A stretch of DNA of 64,000 nucleotides from Flavobacteriales bacterium (GTDB lineage: Bacteria > Bacteroidota > Bacteroidia > Flavobacteriales_D > Parvicellaceae): NCBI GenBank assembly GCA_025210295.1, contig JAOASC010000048.1, positions 1 to 64,000 of the forward strand, read 5' to 3'. Below are positions 45,660 to 53,954 of the stretch, piece after piece; position 1 is the first letter of the stretch, and each line of letters begins with the position of its first letter. Below the pieces are notes generated by a model that did not search any database, was not told the DNA's origin, and saw only the letters and a list, made by a program, of their open reading frames with translations. Position numbers and translations under genes: made by a program.

Positions 45660-47186
45660 ATGAATAAGCGAATTGGAAAACCTTTCAATTCTATTTTTTC
45701 GTGGATCATAAAAAAAAGAATCCATCAAATTGACTTATTCAAAAAACACCCTATAGAAGTTCAAAACGAACTCATAGAATCACTTATAACGCGTGCAAAG
45801 AATACTGAATTCGGGAAGAAGCATCATTTTTCATCCATAGAGAATTACCTCGATTTCACTAAAAACATTCCTATTCAGGACTACAGTTCCTTAAAACCTT
45901 ACATTGACAGAAATATAAAAGGCGAGCAAAATTTACTTTGGCCAGAAGAAGTTAAATGGTTTGCAAAATCATCAGGAACAACGACAGGGAAAAGTAAGTT
46001 TATTCCTGTGACCAAAGAGGTGATAGAAGATTGTCATTATAAAGGAGGTAAAGATCTATTGGGGATGTACTACAACCATCATCCCAATACACAACTTTTT
46101 AATGGGAAGCACCTTATTTTAGGAGGGAGTTCTCAAATTAACTATTTTAACCATCAATCCTATTTTGGGGATTTATCTGCGATTATTGTCAATAACTTAC
46201 CTTGGTGGTGTGAATGGCGAAGAACCCCAAAAAAAGAAATTACATTGATGGAAAACTGGAATGAAAAACTTCCTAAAATGGTTGAATCTACCGTCAATGA
46301 AGATGTAATGATCTTAGCAGGAGTTCCTTCATGGACCCTCGTTTTTCTAAAACAAGTTTTGGAACATACTCAAAAAGACAACATCATGGAGGTGTGGCCC
46401 AACCTAGAGTTATATATGCATGGAGGTGTTAACTTTGAACCTTACCGTTCTCAATTTGAAGCCATTATAAAAAACAAGAACATGAACTATGTTCAAACCT
46501 ATAATGCTAGCGAGGGCTTTTTTGCCATCCAAGATCAAGTCAAAGCCACTGATATGCTATTGATGTTGGACTATGGCATCTATTACGAATTTTTGCCACT
46601 AGAAGAACTTCATAAAGAGCACCCCAAAACGCTAGAATTAAAAGATGTTGAAACAGGCATCAATTATGCTTTGATTATCACGACTAGTGCTGGATTATGG
46701 CGTTATATGATTGGAGACACTATCCAATTTACCCATTTAAAACCGCACCGAATTATCGTAACTGGGCGAACAAGTCAATTTATCAATACGTTTGGAGAAG
46801 AGGTTATGGTAGACAACACAGACAATGCCATTCGCATTGCTTGTGAACGCACCAACTCCTCAGTCAAAGATTATACACTGGCGCCCGTTTTTATGAAAGA
46901 AGATGAAACTGGCGGACATGAGTGGATTATTGAGTTTTATAAACAACCGAAAAACATTGACTTTTTTGTTGACGTTTTAGACAATGCTTTAAAAAGTTTG
47001 AATAGTGATTATGAAGCCAAAAGATCGAATGACCTTACTATTAGAAAACCGATCATTCATATTGCAAAAACTGGCATATTTCATGATTGGTTAACTAGTA
47101 AAGATAAATTGGGGGGACAACATAAAATACCTCGTTTGTCGAACAACAGAATACTAATTGAAGAACTCTTGGCGTTAATGAAATAA
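45660..47186 (+). CDS. GH3-family acyl-adenylating protein
   Basis: 508 residues, similar to the GH3 (auxin-responsive) group of the ANL superfamily. ATP-binding motif 1 is WFAKSSGTTTGKSKFIP, motif 2 is VQTYNASEGFFAIQ, and motif 3 lies near YALIITTSAGLWRYMIGDTI. Plant relatives join amino acids to acyl acids; bacterial members are largely uncharacterised. Predicted cytoplasmic; substrate unknown. Confidence 0.88.
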   Translation: MNKRIGKPFNSIFSWIIKKRIHQIDLFKKHPIEVQNELIESLITRAKNTEFGKKHHFSSIENYLDFTKNIPIQDYSSLKPYIDRNIKGEQNLLWPEEVKWFAKSSGTTTGKSKFIPVTKEVIEDCHYKGGKDLLGMYYNHHPNTQLFNGKHLILGGSSQINYFNHQSYFGDLSAIIVNNLPWWCEWRRTPKKEITLMENWNEKLPKMVESTVNEDVMILAGVPSWTLVFLKQVLEHTQKDNIMEVWPNLELYMHGGVNFEPYRSQFEAIIKNKNMNYVQTYNASEGFFAIQDQVKATDMLLMLDYGIYYEFLPLEELHKEHPKTLELKDVETGINYALIITTSAGLWRYMIGDTIQFTHLKPHRIIVTGRTSQFINTFGEEVMVDNTDNAIRIACERTNSSVKDYTLAPVFMKEDETGGHEWIIEFYKQPKNIDFFVDVLDNALKSLNSDYEAKRSNDLTIRKPIIHIAKTGIFHDWLTSKDKLGGQHKIPRLSNNRILIEELLALMK

Positions 47187-47201
47187 GACTAATCTTTATC
47201 T

Positions 47202-48005
47202 ATGAAATTTTCTACTCTCATAATACTATCGTTTATCTGCTTATTCATAAAAGCCCAGCCCCAACCTATCCTTAGCTTTAAAATTGATCCCCCCAGCGAC
47301 ATCTGTATTGACCACCTTGACAAAATTTATATCTTTAATAAAGAAACAATAGATCAGTACAACGCTAAAGGAAAAAAAATAGCAACATATAGTAACAATC
47401 AACTAGGAGCTATCAATAAAATAGATGTCAGTAATCCACTCAAAGTTTTAGTCCTACATAAAGACCAAAACACATTAGAAATTTTAGACAATACTTTATC
47501 AACTGAACGTAACACAACACTAGACCTAACTAATGCTAATCTATATAACACCAGTGTTTTTGCCTACAGTTCTATTGACAATGGCGTTTGGTTTTATGAC
47601 CAAGAATTGTTTCAAATCATCAAAGTTGACCTTACCATGAACCGAATCTATGAATCTGGTAACTTACTACAAATTTTGGGGCTAGATACGCTTGATGTTG
47701 TTGATTTAATTGAGCATAAAAACAAGCTATACCTCATTACCCCAACATCAATTTTAATTTTCGACAACTTTGGTGCTTACTATTCAACCGTTCATTTACA
47801 GGATAACCAACAAGTATTGAGCATAGAAGAAAACACTATTTTTTATCAAACCCCCAACTACATCAAAGCTTATAATCTATTAACGTTTGAAACGCAAGAA
47901 ACACCATTTCAAGCACCTAAGAATTCAAAAACAACGTTAAAAAACAATAAGATTTATAGCATTACTGATGGTATTTTTTCTGTTTTTGAATTAGATTCAG
48001 AATAG
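47202..48005 (+). CDS. Secreted beta-propeller-like protein of unknown function
   Basis: 267 residues with a signal peptide (cleavage near IKAQ, about 18). The rest is beta-rich with WD/NHL-like short repeats (DICIDHLDKIYIFNKETIDQYNAKGKK, YLITPTSILIFDNFGAYY in pieces). It follows the GH3 gene after 15 bp and precedes yidD by 26 bp, so it is probably in the same transcript. No domain is certain. Confidence 0.7.
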   Translation: MKFSTLIILSFICLFIKAQPQPILSFKIDPPSDICIDHLDKIYIFNKETIDQYNAKGKKIATYSNNQLGAINKIDVSNPLKVLVLHKDQNTLEILDNTLSTERNTTLDLTNANLYNTSVFAYSSIDNGVWFYDQELFQIIKVDLTMNRIYESGNLLQILGLDTLDVVDLIEHKNKLYLITPTSILIFDNFGAYYSTVHLQDNQQVLSIEENTIFYQTPNYIKAYNLLTFETQETPFQAPKNSKTTLKNNKIYSITDGIFSVFELDSE

Positions 48006-48031
48006 AATATCTTATCTTGTAAGAATTAATT

Positions 48032-48289
48032 ATGAAAACCATTTTAAGCTATATCGTTTTATTTCCTGTTAAACTTTATCAATGGATTATTTCTCCCTTA
48101 TTTCCTGCTACCTGTAGACACACCCCTACTTGTTCTGTTTATACTGTTGAAGCAGTAAAGGAATGGGGACCACTAAAGGGCATTTGGCTAGGAATGAAAC
48201 GGTTAGCAAAATGTCATCCATGGGGAACATCTGGGTATGACCCAGTCCCTCGAAAATGCAATCACGAACACTGTAATCACGCGCACTAA
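48032..48289 (+). CDS. yidD: YidD membrane protein insertion efficiency factor
   Basis: 85 residues. Clear family signature: [41 protein letters not shown] and [14 protein letters not shown] small amphipathic membrane-associated protein that assists YidC/Sec insertion. The usual neighbours (rnpA, yidC) are absent. The His/Cys-rich end ([10 protein letters not shown]) could bind metal. Confidence 0.95.
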   Translation: MKTILSYIVLFPVKLYQWIISPLFPATCRHTPTCSVYTVEAVKEWGPLKGIWLGMKRLAKCHPWGTSGYDPVPRKCNHEHCNHAH

Positions 48290-48302
48290 AACACACAATA
48301 CT

Positions 48303-49310
48303 ATGCTTAAAATTGACATGCACACGCACATCATGCCTAAAAATCTTCCACGTTGGGCCGACAAATTTGGTTATGACGGTTTTATCCATTTGGATCATCA
48401 TAGGGAGGGTTATGCTAACATGATGCAAGGAGAAAAGTTCTTTAGAGAAATCAATGAGAACTGTTGGGACGGAGCGGTTAGAATTAAGGAATATCAGCAG
48501 CATGAAACGCAAGTTCAAGTTGTATGTACGATTCCTGTATTATTCGCTTATTTTGCCAAGCCTAAAGACGGATTAGAAGTCGCTCAGTTTCTAAATGACG
48601 ACATCGCTAATTTAGTAGCAAAATATCCTAAAAACTATGTTGGTCTGGGGACTATTCCGATGCAAGACCCTGAACTTGCTGTGCAGGAGCTACATCGAAT
48701 AAAAGAAATCGGTTTAGTAGGTATACAAATTGGTTCTAACGTTGACAATAAAAACTTGAATGAACCTGAGTTTTACCCTATTTGGGAAGCTTGTGAAAAA
48801 TTAGGGTTAGCCATATTTGTTCATCCATGGAATATGATGGGAAAAAAGCACATGGAAAAATACTGGTTGCCATGGTTGGTTGGAATGCCTGCTGAAACAG
48901 CACGAGCTATTTCATCGATGATTTTTGGTGGAATATTCGAAAAATTCCCTAAACTAAGAGTCAACTTTGGACATGCAGGCGGCTCTTTCTTGGCTACAAT
49001 TGGTAGAATAGAACATGGGTTTAATTGCCGTCCGGACTTAGTCGCTGTAGACAATCCAATTAATCCCAAAGATTATTTAGGAAAATTTTGGGTCGATTGT
49101 ATCACGCATGACCCAAGGATGTTAAAATATGTATTAGAAGTTCAAGGCTCTAATCGAGTTACTTTGGGAAGCGATTATCCATTTCCACTAGGGGATTTAG
49201 AAATTGGAAAGTTTGTTACAGAAGCTGGTTTAGAAAAACCTGTAGTTGATGACATTTTTTGTAACAGCACACTTGAATGGTTAAACCTTGACAAAAAGCT
49301 ATTCCTGTAA
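48303..49310 (+). CDS. 2-amino-3-carboxymuconate-6-semialdehyde decarboxylase
   Basis: 335 residues from the ATG at 48303, which follows the yidD stop by 13 bp; an upstream ATG at 48237 would overlap yidD and add 22 residues with no family match. Amidohydrolase-fold decarboxylase (EC 4.1.1.45) of tryptophan/kynurenine degradation: metal motif DMHTHIMP (H7, H9), FVHPWNMM, YWLPWLVGMPAETARAISSM, FGHAGGSF and GSDYPFPLG with the metal-binding Asp. Similarity to animal ACMSD is visible along the full length. No other kynurenine gene is in the window. Confidence 0.93.
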   Translation: MLKIDMHTHIMPKNLPRWADKFGYDGFIHLDHHREGYANMMQGEKFFREINENCWDGAVRIKEYQQHETQVQVVCTIPVLFAYFAKPKDGLEVAQFLNDDIANLVAKYPKNYVGLGTIPMQDPELAVQELHRIKEIGLVGIQIGSNVDNKNLNEPEFYPIWEACEKLGLAIFVHPWNMMGKKHMEKYWLPWLVGMPAETARAISSMIFGGIFEKFPKLRVNFGHAGGSFLATIGRIEHGFNCRPDLVAVDNPINPKDYLGKFWVDCITHDPRMLKYVLEVQGSNRVTLGSDYPFPLGDLEIGKFVTEAGLEKPVVDDIFCNSTLEWLNLDKKLFL

Positions 49311-50557
49311 TGAATATTTTTGTTTTTTTATTGCTCTTCTTCATCGTTGGAGGTTTAATAGAACTCTATGTTTTTCAGGCGATAAAACAGTTGACCAAAA
49401 ACAAGACATTACAAAAGCTTTGGTTGGCGATTCCTATTTTAATTTTCGTTAATCTAGCCTATGGATTTATTACAACCCCTAGAACTGAGGGACAAACAAT
49501 ACAATTACAATGGGCTTTGGGGCTTGTTTTAATCAATGTAGTCCCTAAGTTATTTATTCTCATCCTTCTGTTGATTGAAGACCTCAACAGGGGGAGTCAA
49601 CGAATTTTCAAACTTTTTAAGGGTACACCATCTACTCCAATAAAAGGGAGAAGAAAATTTATTTCACAATTAGCTTTGGGAATAGCAGCTATTCCATTTT
49701 CTAGTTTTCTATATGGAATTATTAAAGGAAGGTATAATTTCAAAGTCATTAAATACCAATTGTTTTTCGATGATTTACCTAAAGCTTTTGACGGCTTTAC
49801 CATTACTCAAATTTCTGATATACATTCTGGAAGCTTTACCAACAAAGAAAAAGTTCAATATGGAGTTGACTTAATTAATGAGCAAAAATCTGATTTGTTG
49901 TTATTTACTGGGGACATTGTAAATAATAAAGCAACTGAAATGGACCAATGGATTTCTATTTTTAAGCAATTAAACGCTCCCTATGGTAAATATTCGGTAT
50001 TGGGTAATCATGATTATGGTGAATATAACGAATGGAAAACACCAGAAGATAAAGCAGCTAATTTTCAAGCGATAAAAGACATTCATCCCAAAATTGGGTT
50101 TGAACTGTTATTAAATGAAAGTAGAACAATTGAAAAAGAGGGACAAAAAATAGCTTTAATTGGAGTTGAAAACTGGGGAAAACAATTCAAAAAAGCAGGA
50201 GACTTAAAATTGGCTAGTCAACATGTTCATCAAGACGACTTTAAAATATTAATGAGTCACGACCCTAGTCATTGGGAATTGGAAGTGAAAAAAGATGACT
50301 TTAATTACCAATTGACATTAAGTGGCCATACCCATGGGCTACAATTTGGCATAGAAATACCTGGATTCATCAAATGGAGTCCCTCTAAATATGTCTATAA
50401 ACAATGGGCTGGATTGTATCAAGAATTGGGTAGATATATTAATGTGAACAGAGGCTTTGGCTATCATGCTTTCCCTGGAAGAGTTGGGATATGGCCAGAA
50501 ATCACAGTCATTGAATTGAAGCAATCCAACAACTCATCAAGTTCCAACAGAAAATAG
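49310..50557 (+). CDS. Membrane-anchored metallophosphoesterase
   Basis: 415 residues. The N-terminal third has about four membrane segments (1-22, 33-55, 66-88, 115-135). The catalytic domain has the calcineurin-like metal motifs QISDIHSG, FTGDIVNN, GNHDYG, MSHDPSHW and SGHTHGLQFG, like the YkuE/YaeI group. Its start shares one base with the ACMSD stop (TAATG), so the genes are coupled. The active site probably faces the periplasm. Substrate unknown. Confidence 0.88.
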   Translation: MNIFVFLLLFFIVGGLIELYVFQAIKQLTKNKTLQKLWLAIPILIFVNLAYGFITTPRTEGQTIQLQWALGLVLINVVPKLFILILLLIEDLNRGSQRIFKLFKGTPSTPIKGRRKFISQLALGIAAIPFSSFLYGIIKGRYNFKVIKYQLFFDDLPKAFDGFTITQISDIHSGSFTNKEKVQYGVDLINEQKSDLLLFTGDIVNNKATEMDQWISIFKQLNAPYGKYSVLGNHDYGEYNEWKTPEDKAANFQAIKDIHPKIGFELLLNESRTIEKEGQKIALIGVENWGKQFKKAGDLKLASQHVHQDDFKILMSHDPSHWELEVKKDDFNYQLTLSGHTHGLQFGIEIPGFIKWSPSKYVYKQWAGLYQELGRYINVNRGFGYHAFPGRVGIWPEITVIELKQSNNSSSSNRK

Positions 50558-50565
50558 TATCTTCG
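50558..50565 (+). promoter_or_regulatory. -7-like element for the M1 peptidase gene
   Basis: TATCTTCG, one change from TAnnTTTG, starting immediately after the preceding stop codon and 34 bp before the ATG. Confidence 0.4.
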
Positions 50566-50598
50566 CAACTCAGATTCCGACACAAAATAAATTACAAC

Positions 50599-52470
50599 AT
50601 GAAACAATTCGTCACATTATTAATCATTTTAGCTTTTATTCAAACATCATGCTCTGCACAGCGCGGTTACTGGCAACAACATGCGAAATACAAGATGGAT
50701 ATCGATATGGATGCTAAAAAGCATCAGTTTAAAGGAGAACAAGAGTTAGTCTATACCAATAACTCTCCCGATACATTACACCATGTTTTTTATCATTTGT
50801 ATTACAATGCTTTTCAACCCGGATCGATGATGGATGTTCGTTCAAGAACTATTATTGATCCTGACCCAAGAGTGGGGGATCGTATTGTACATTTAAAACC
50901 TGATGAAATTGGTTTTCATAAAATTAATAGCTTAACTCAAAACGGAAAAGCTTTAAAATATAATGTCGTTGGTACTATTTTAGAGGTTCAACTCGCAACT
51001 CCTATTTTACCTGGGAAAAAGTCAACCTTTAAAATGAGTTTCGACAGTCAGGTTCCTGTACAAATTAGAAGAACGGGAAGAAACAATCAAGAGGGTGTGG
51101 ATTATTCAATGACACAATGGTATCCTAAAATGTGTGAATATGACAAAGATGGTTGGCATGCTAACCCTTATATTGGAAGAGAATTCCATGGGATTTGGGG
51201 TGATTTTGATGTTAAAATCACGATTGATAAAGACTACTTATTAGGCGGAACGGGATATGTTCAAAACCCACAAGAAGTGGGGAAAGGATACGAGGATAAA
51301 AACAAAAAAATAAAAATACAAAAAGGAAACCCTAATAAACTAACATGGCATTTCTACGCTCCACAAGTTCACGATTTTGCTTGGGCTGCTGATCCAGAAT
51401 TTACTCACGACACAACTGCGTTGGACAATGGTACTATCTTACACTTTATCTATATGAAAGATACCTTGCAAGAACGTTGGTCCAAACTAAAGCCTGAAGC
51501 CAAAAAAAGTTTTGAGTTTGTTAATAAAAACTTTGGCGAATATCCTTACAAACAGTATTCAGTAATTCAAGGAGGTGATGGAGGAATGGAATATCCAATG
51601 TGTACCTTAATTACTGCTCATAGTAGCTTTAAAGGACTGGTAAGTGTTACTGTTCATGAATCCATTCACAGTTGGTTTCAAGGGTTAATGGCGACTAATG
51701 AAAGTAAATATGCTTGGATGGACGAAGGGTTTACCACTTTTGCTCAGTATAAAACGATGGATTACCTCAATAATGGAGGTGCTTTGAACCCTATCGCTAG
51801 ACAATATGGAGGATATAAACGTGTTGTTGAAGCCAACAGACAGGAACCTTTAACTACGCATGCTGATTTTTATAAAAGCAATGCCGTTTATGGGAACAAT
51901 GCTTATTCAAAAGGGGCGATCTTATTAATGCAATTAAGCTATATTGTTGGTGATGCTGCTGTAATGCGTGGGATGAAACGTTATTTTGATGAATGGCATT
52001 TTAAACACCCTACTCCACAAGACTTTAAGCGCATCATAGAAAAAGAATCAAATATGGAATTGGATTGGTACTTTGAACAATTTGTTGGAACAACCAATAC
52101 CATTGATTACAGTATTAAGTCGGTTACTAAAAAAGATGGAAAAACAAACATTACACTTGCTAGAAAAGGAGACATGCCAATGCCAATAGATTTAGTTGTA
52201 AAACTAAAAGATGGTTCTTTAAAATGGTACTATATTCCTATGCGAATTATGAGAAACAATAAGGGGGAAGACCTTTATGAAATCCCTAGAGTTAATAAGG
52301 CTGCTTGGCCTTGGGTTTATCCAGAATATGAACTAATTATTGACGAAGCTATTGAAAACATTGAAGCTATTGAAATAGACCCATCAACAAGAATGGCTGA
52401 CATTAACCGCGAAAACAATTACTATCCTAAAGAACAAAAGGATGAAAGCATTAAATTTGATGGAAAATGA
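50599..52470 (+). CDS. M1-family zinc metallopeptidase, exported
   Basis: 623 residues with a signal peptide; SCSAQ around residue 20 may be a lipobox. The M1 fold has an N-terminal beta domain, the GGMEYPM exopeptidase-like motif, zinc site HESIH (H353, E354, H357) and E376 in WMDEGFTTF, 19 residues after the second His as the family requires. It should trim peptides in the periplasm or at the surface. The next gene's start overlaps its stop by 4 bp. Confidence 0.93.
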   Translation: MKQFVTLLIILAFIQTSCSAQRGYWQQHAKYKMDIDMDAKKHQFKGEQELVYTNNSPDTLHHVFYHLYYNAFQPGSMMDVRSRTIIDPDPRVGDRIVHLKPDEIGFHKINSLTQNGKALKYNVVGTILEVQLATPILPGKKSTFKMSFDSQVPVQIRRTGRNNQEGVDYSMTQWYPKMCEYDKDGWHANPYIGREFHGIWGDFDVKITIDKDYLLGGTGYVQNPQEVGKGYEDKNKKIKIQKGNPNKLTWHFYAPQVHDFAWAADPEFTHDTTALDNGTILHFIYMKDTLQERWSKLKPEAKKSFEFVNKNFGEYPYKQYSVIQGGDGGMEYPMCTLITAHSSFKGLVSVTVHESIHSWFQGLMATNESKYAWMDEGFTTFAQYKTMDYLNNGGALNPIARQYGGYKRVVEANRQEPLTTHADFYKSNAVYGNNAYSKGAILLMQLSYIVGDAAVMRGMKRYFDEWHFKHPTPQDFKRIIEKESNMELDWYFEQFVGTTNTIDYSIKSVTKKDGKTNITLARKGDMPMPIDLVVKLKDGSLKWYYIPMRIMRNNKGEDLYEIPRVNKAAWPWVYPEYELIIDEAIENIEAIEIDPSTRMADINRENNYYPKEQKDESIKFDGK

Positions 52471-53063
52471 TTAAAAAGTATCTTCCACTACTCTTTATTT
52501 TCTTCTTTTTTTGGACAAGCTGTAAGACCGAAACTGTTGAATCTGCTCGTAACCTTTCATTAGAAAAAGACTTTGAATGGGCCACTGTTGAACATCGCTA
52601 TAAAATAAAAGTTCCCAACTACTTAAAGTCTACTACAATTCTAAATGATGAAGCTTCTTTACAGTATATGCACATGTATAAGGAAGAATATTTAATCATA
52701 ATTGATGAATCTAAACAAGAATTTATTGATGCCTTTAGAGCATTAGAAGCCTACGATGAAGAGCAGAATACACTAAAGAATTTTCATGAGGTTCAGACAA
52801 CGCACCTAACTACAGCCATGCATTTGCGCCCCACCTCTACACCTCAATTTATTCAATTGAGAAATACAGCTGCTTACTTTGCTGAATTTGACGCCAATAT
52901 TGAGGGGACTCAAGAAACTGCCAGTTACTTTATTTATCATGTAGCAAGTACTGAAAGGCTATACACAATCATGTTGTGGACGTTAAAAAAGAACCGTGAT
53001 ATTTACAGAGAAAAAGTAAAAAAAATGTTATCGACTTTCAACAGTTTAGAAGTAGAGAATTAA
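52467..53063 (+). CDS. Putative lipoprotein, unknown function
   Basis: 198 residues. The signal ends FFFFWTSC (lipobox Cys about 18), pointing to a lipid-anchored envelope protein. The mature part is a mixed alpha/beta domain (DFEWATVEHRYKIKVPNYL, SYFIYHVASTERLYTIMLW), reminiscent of PsbP/DUF-type small domains, but no family is certain. Translationally coupled to the M1 peptidase gene by an ATGA overlap. Confidence 0.78.
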   Translation: MIKKYLPLLFIFFFFWTSCKTETVESARNLSLEKDFEWATVEHRYKIKVPNYLKSTTILNDEASLQYMHMYKEEYLIIIDESKQEFIDAFRALEAYDEEQNTLKNFHEVQTTHLTTAMHLRPTSTPQFIQLRNTAAYFAEFDANIEGTQETASYFIYHVASTERLYTIMLWTLKKNRDIYREKVKKMLSTFNSLEVEN

Positions 53064-53194
53064 ACGTTAAAAGATTGTTAAGCTTTTATTTTCCGCCTAT
53101 ATTTTCACCTTTTGGAATAAAACTTGCAAAAACAACTGTAATTGAATTATTTAGAACATTCAATAATAATTATTAAGATAGTTTTTTTATATTA

Positions 53195-53208
53195 GACAAA
53201 ATTTTGTC
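53195..53208. promoter_or_regulatory. 14-bp perfect palindrome before the gene at 53226
   Basis: GACAAAATTTTGTC, 17 bp upstream of the ATG. It could be an operator; the AT-rich centre makes chance occurrence fairly likely. Confidence 0.3.
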
Positions 53209-53225
53209 GCCACAAAACAAACATT

Positions 53226-53867
53226 ATGAAATTAAACATTAAGAAACTTGCTTTTACGGTATTAACAGCAGGAATTATATCATTCGGAGCGCAGGCTCAA
53301 TTTGAAGGAGTAATCGATTTTGAAAAAAATGTTGGAAGTGTTAGTGTTAACTACAGATACTTCGTCAAAGGAGACCATATTAGAATCGAAGAAGTTGCTG
53401 ATGATGGAGCTGTTGAGGGTATACAATTAATTGATTTAACTAAAAAAACAATGTATGCTATCAGCCCTGAGCAAAAGTTATACATGGAAGCTCCAAATAG
53501 ACGTCCTGCAGGAGAATTTAACGTTGAAGTTGAAAGAACAGGAAAAACTAAAGAAATTTTAGGTAAAAAATGTAAAGAAATTGTTGTTACAAGTACAGCA
53601 AAAGATCGAAAAATTATCTATTGGGTTACTAAAGGAGATTATGACTTTTTCATTCCAATGCTTGTTGCATTAAACAGAAAAGAAAATCAATCATTGTTTT
53701 TCCAAAAAATTGAAAACATTGACGGATTCTTCCCAATGTTGAGTCAAGAATATATTCTTTCTACTAACCGTTTAGTTTCAGAATTAAAAACAAAAGAAGT
53801 AAAAGCAAAAGCAAATGAAGCTAGTATTTTTGAAATCCCTAGCGATTATAAAAAGTTTGAAAGATAA
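53226..53867 (+). CDS. Secreted DUF4412-like protein
   Basis: 213 residues with a signal peptide ending near FGAQAQ (about 24). The mature domain resembles DUF4412/LolA-like beta proteins: FEGVIDFEKNVGSVSVNYRYFVKGD, IQLIDLTKKTMYAISP and ILGKKCKEIVVTS. It may bind a lipid or hydrophobic ligand in the periplasm, but this is by fold only. Monocistronic with a strong terminator. Confidence 0.8.
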   Translation: MKLNIKKLAFTVLTAGIISFGAQAQFEGVIDFEKNVGSVSVNYRYFVKGDHIRIEEVADDGAVEGIQLIDLTKKTMYAISPEQKLYMEAPNRRPAGEFNVEVERTGKTKEILGKKCKEIVVTSTAKDRKIIYWVTKGDYDFFIPMLVALNRKENQSLFFQKIENIDGFFPMLSQEYILSTNRLVSELKTKEVKAKANEASIFEIPSDYKKFER

Positions 53868-53890
53868 TTAACAATTCATATTGCATATCT

Positions 53891-53924
53891 AAAAAGCCGA
53901 AAGAAATTCTTTCGGCTTTTTTTT
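53891..53924 (+). terminator. Intrinsic terminator after the DUF4412-like gene
   Basis: Stem AAAAAGCCGAAAG/CTTTCGGCTTTTT with a short AT loop and an extended T-run. Confidence 0.85.
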
Positions 53925-53954
53925 GTTTATTTTTATCTAGTTATAATCTATCTA

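Noticed and set aside
48237-48302. Upstream start for the ACMSD gene
   Set aside because: It overlaps yidD by 53 bp and adds 22 residues unlike the family; similarity begins at the ATG at 48303.
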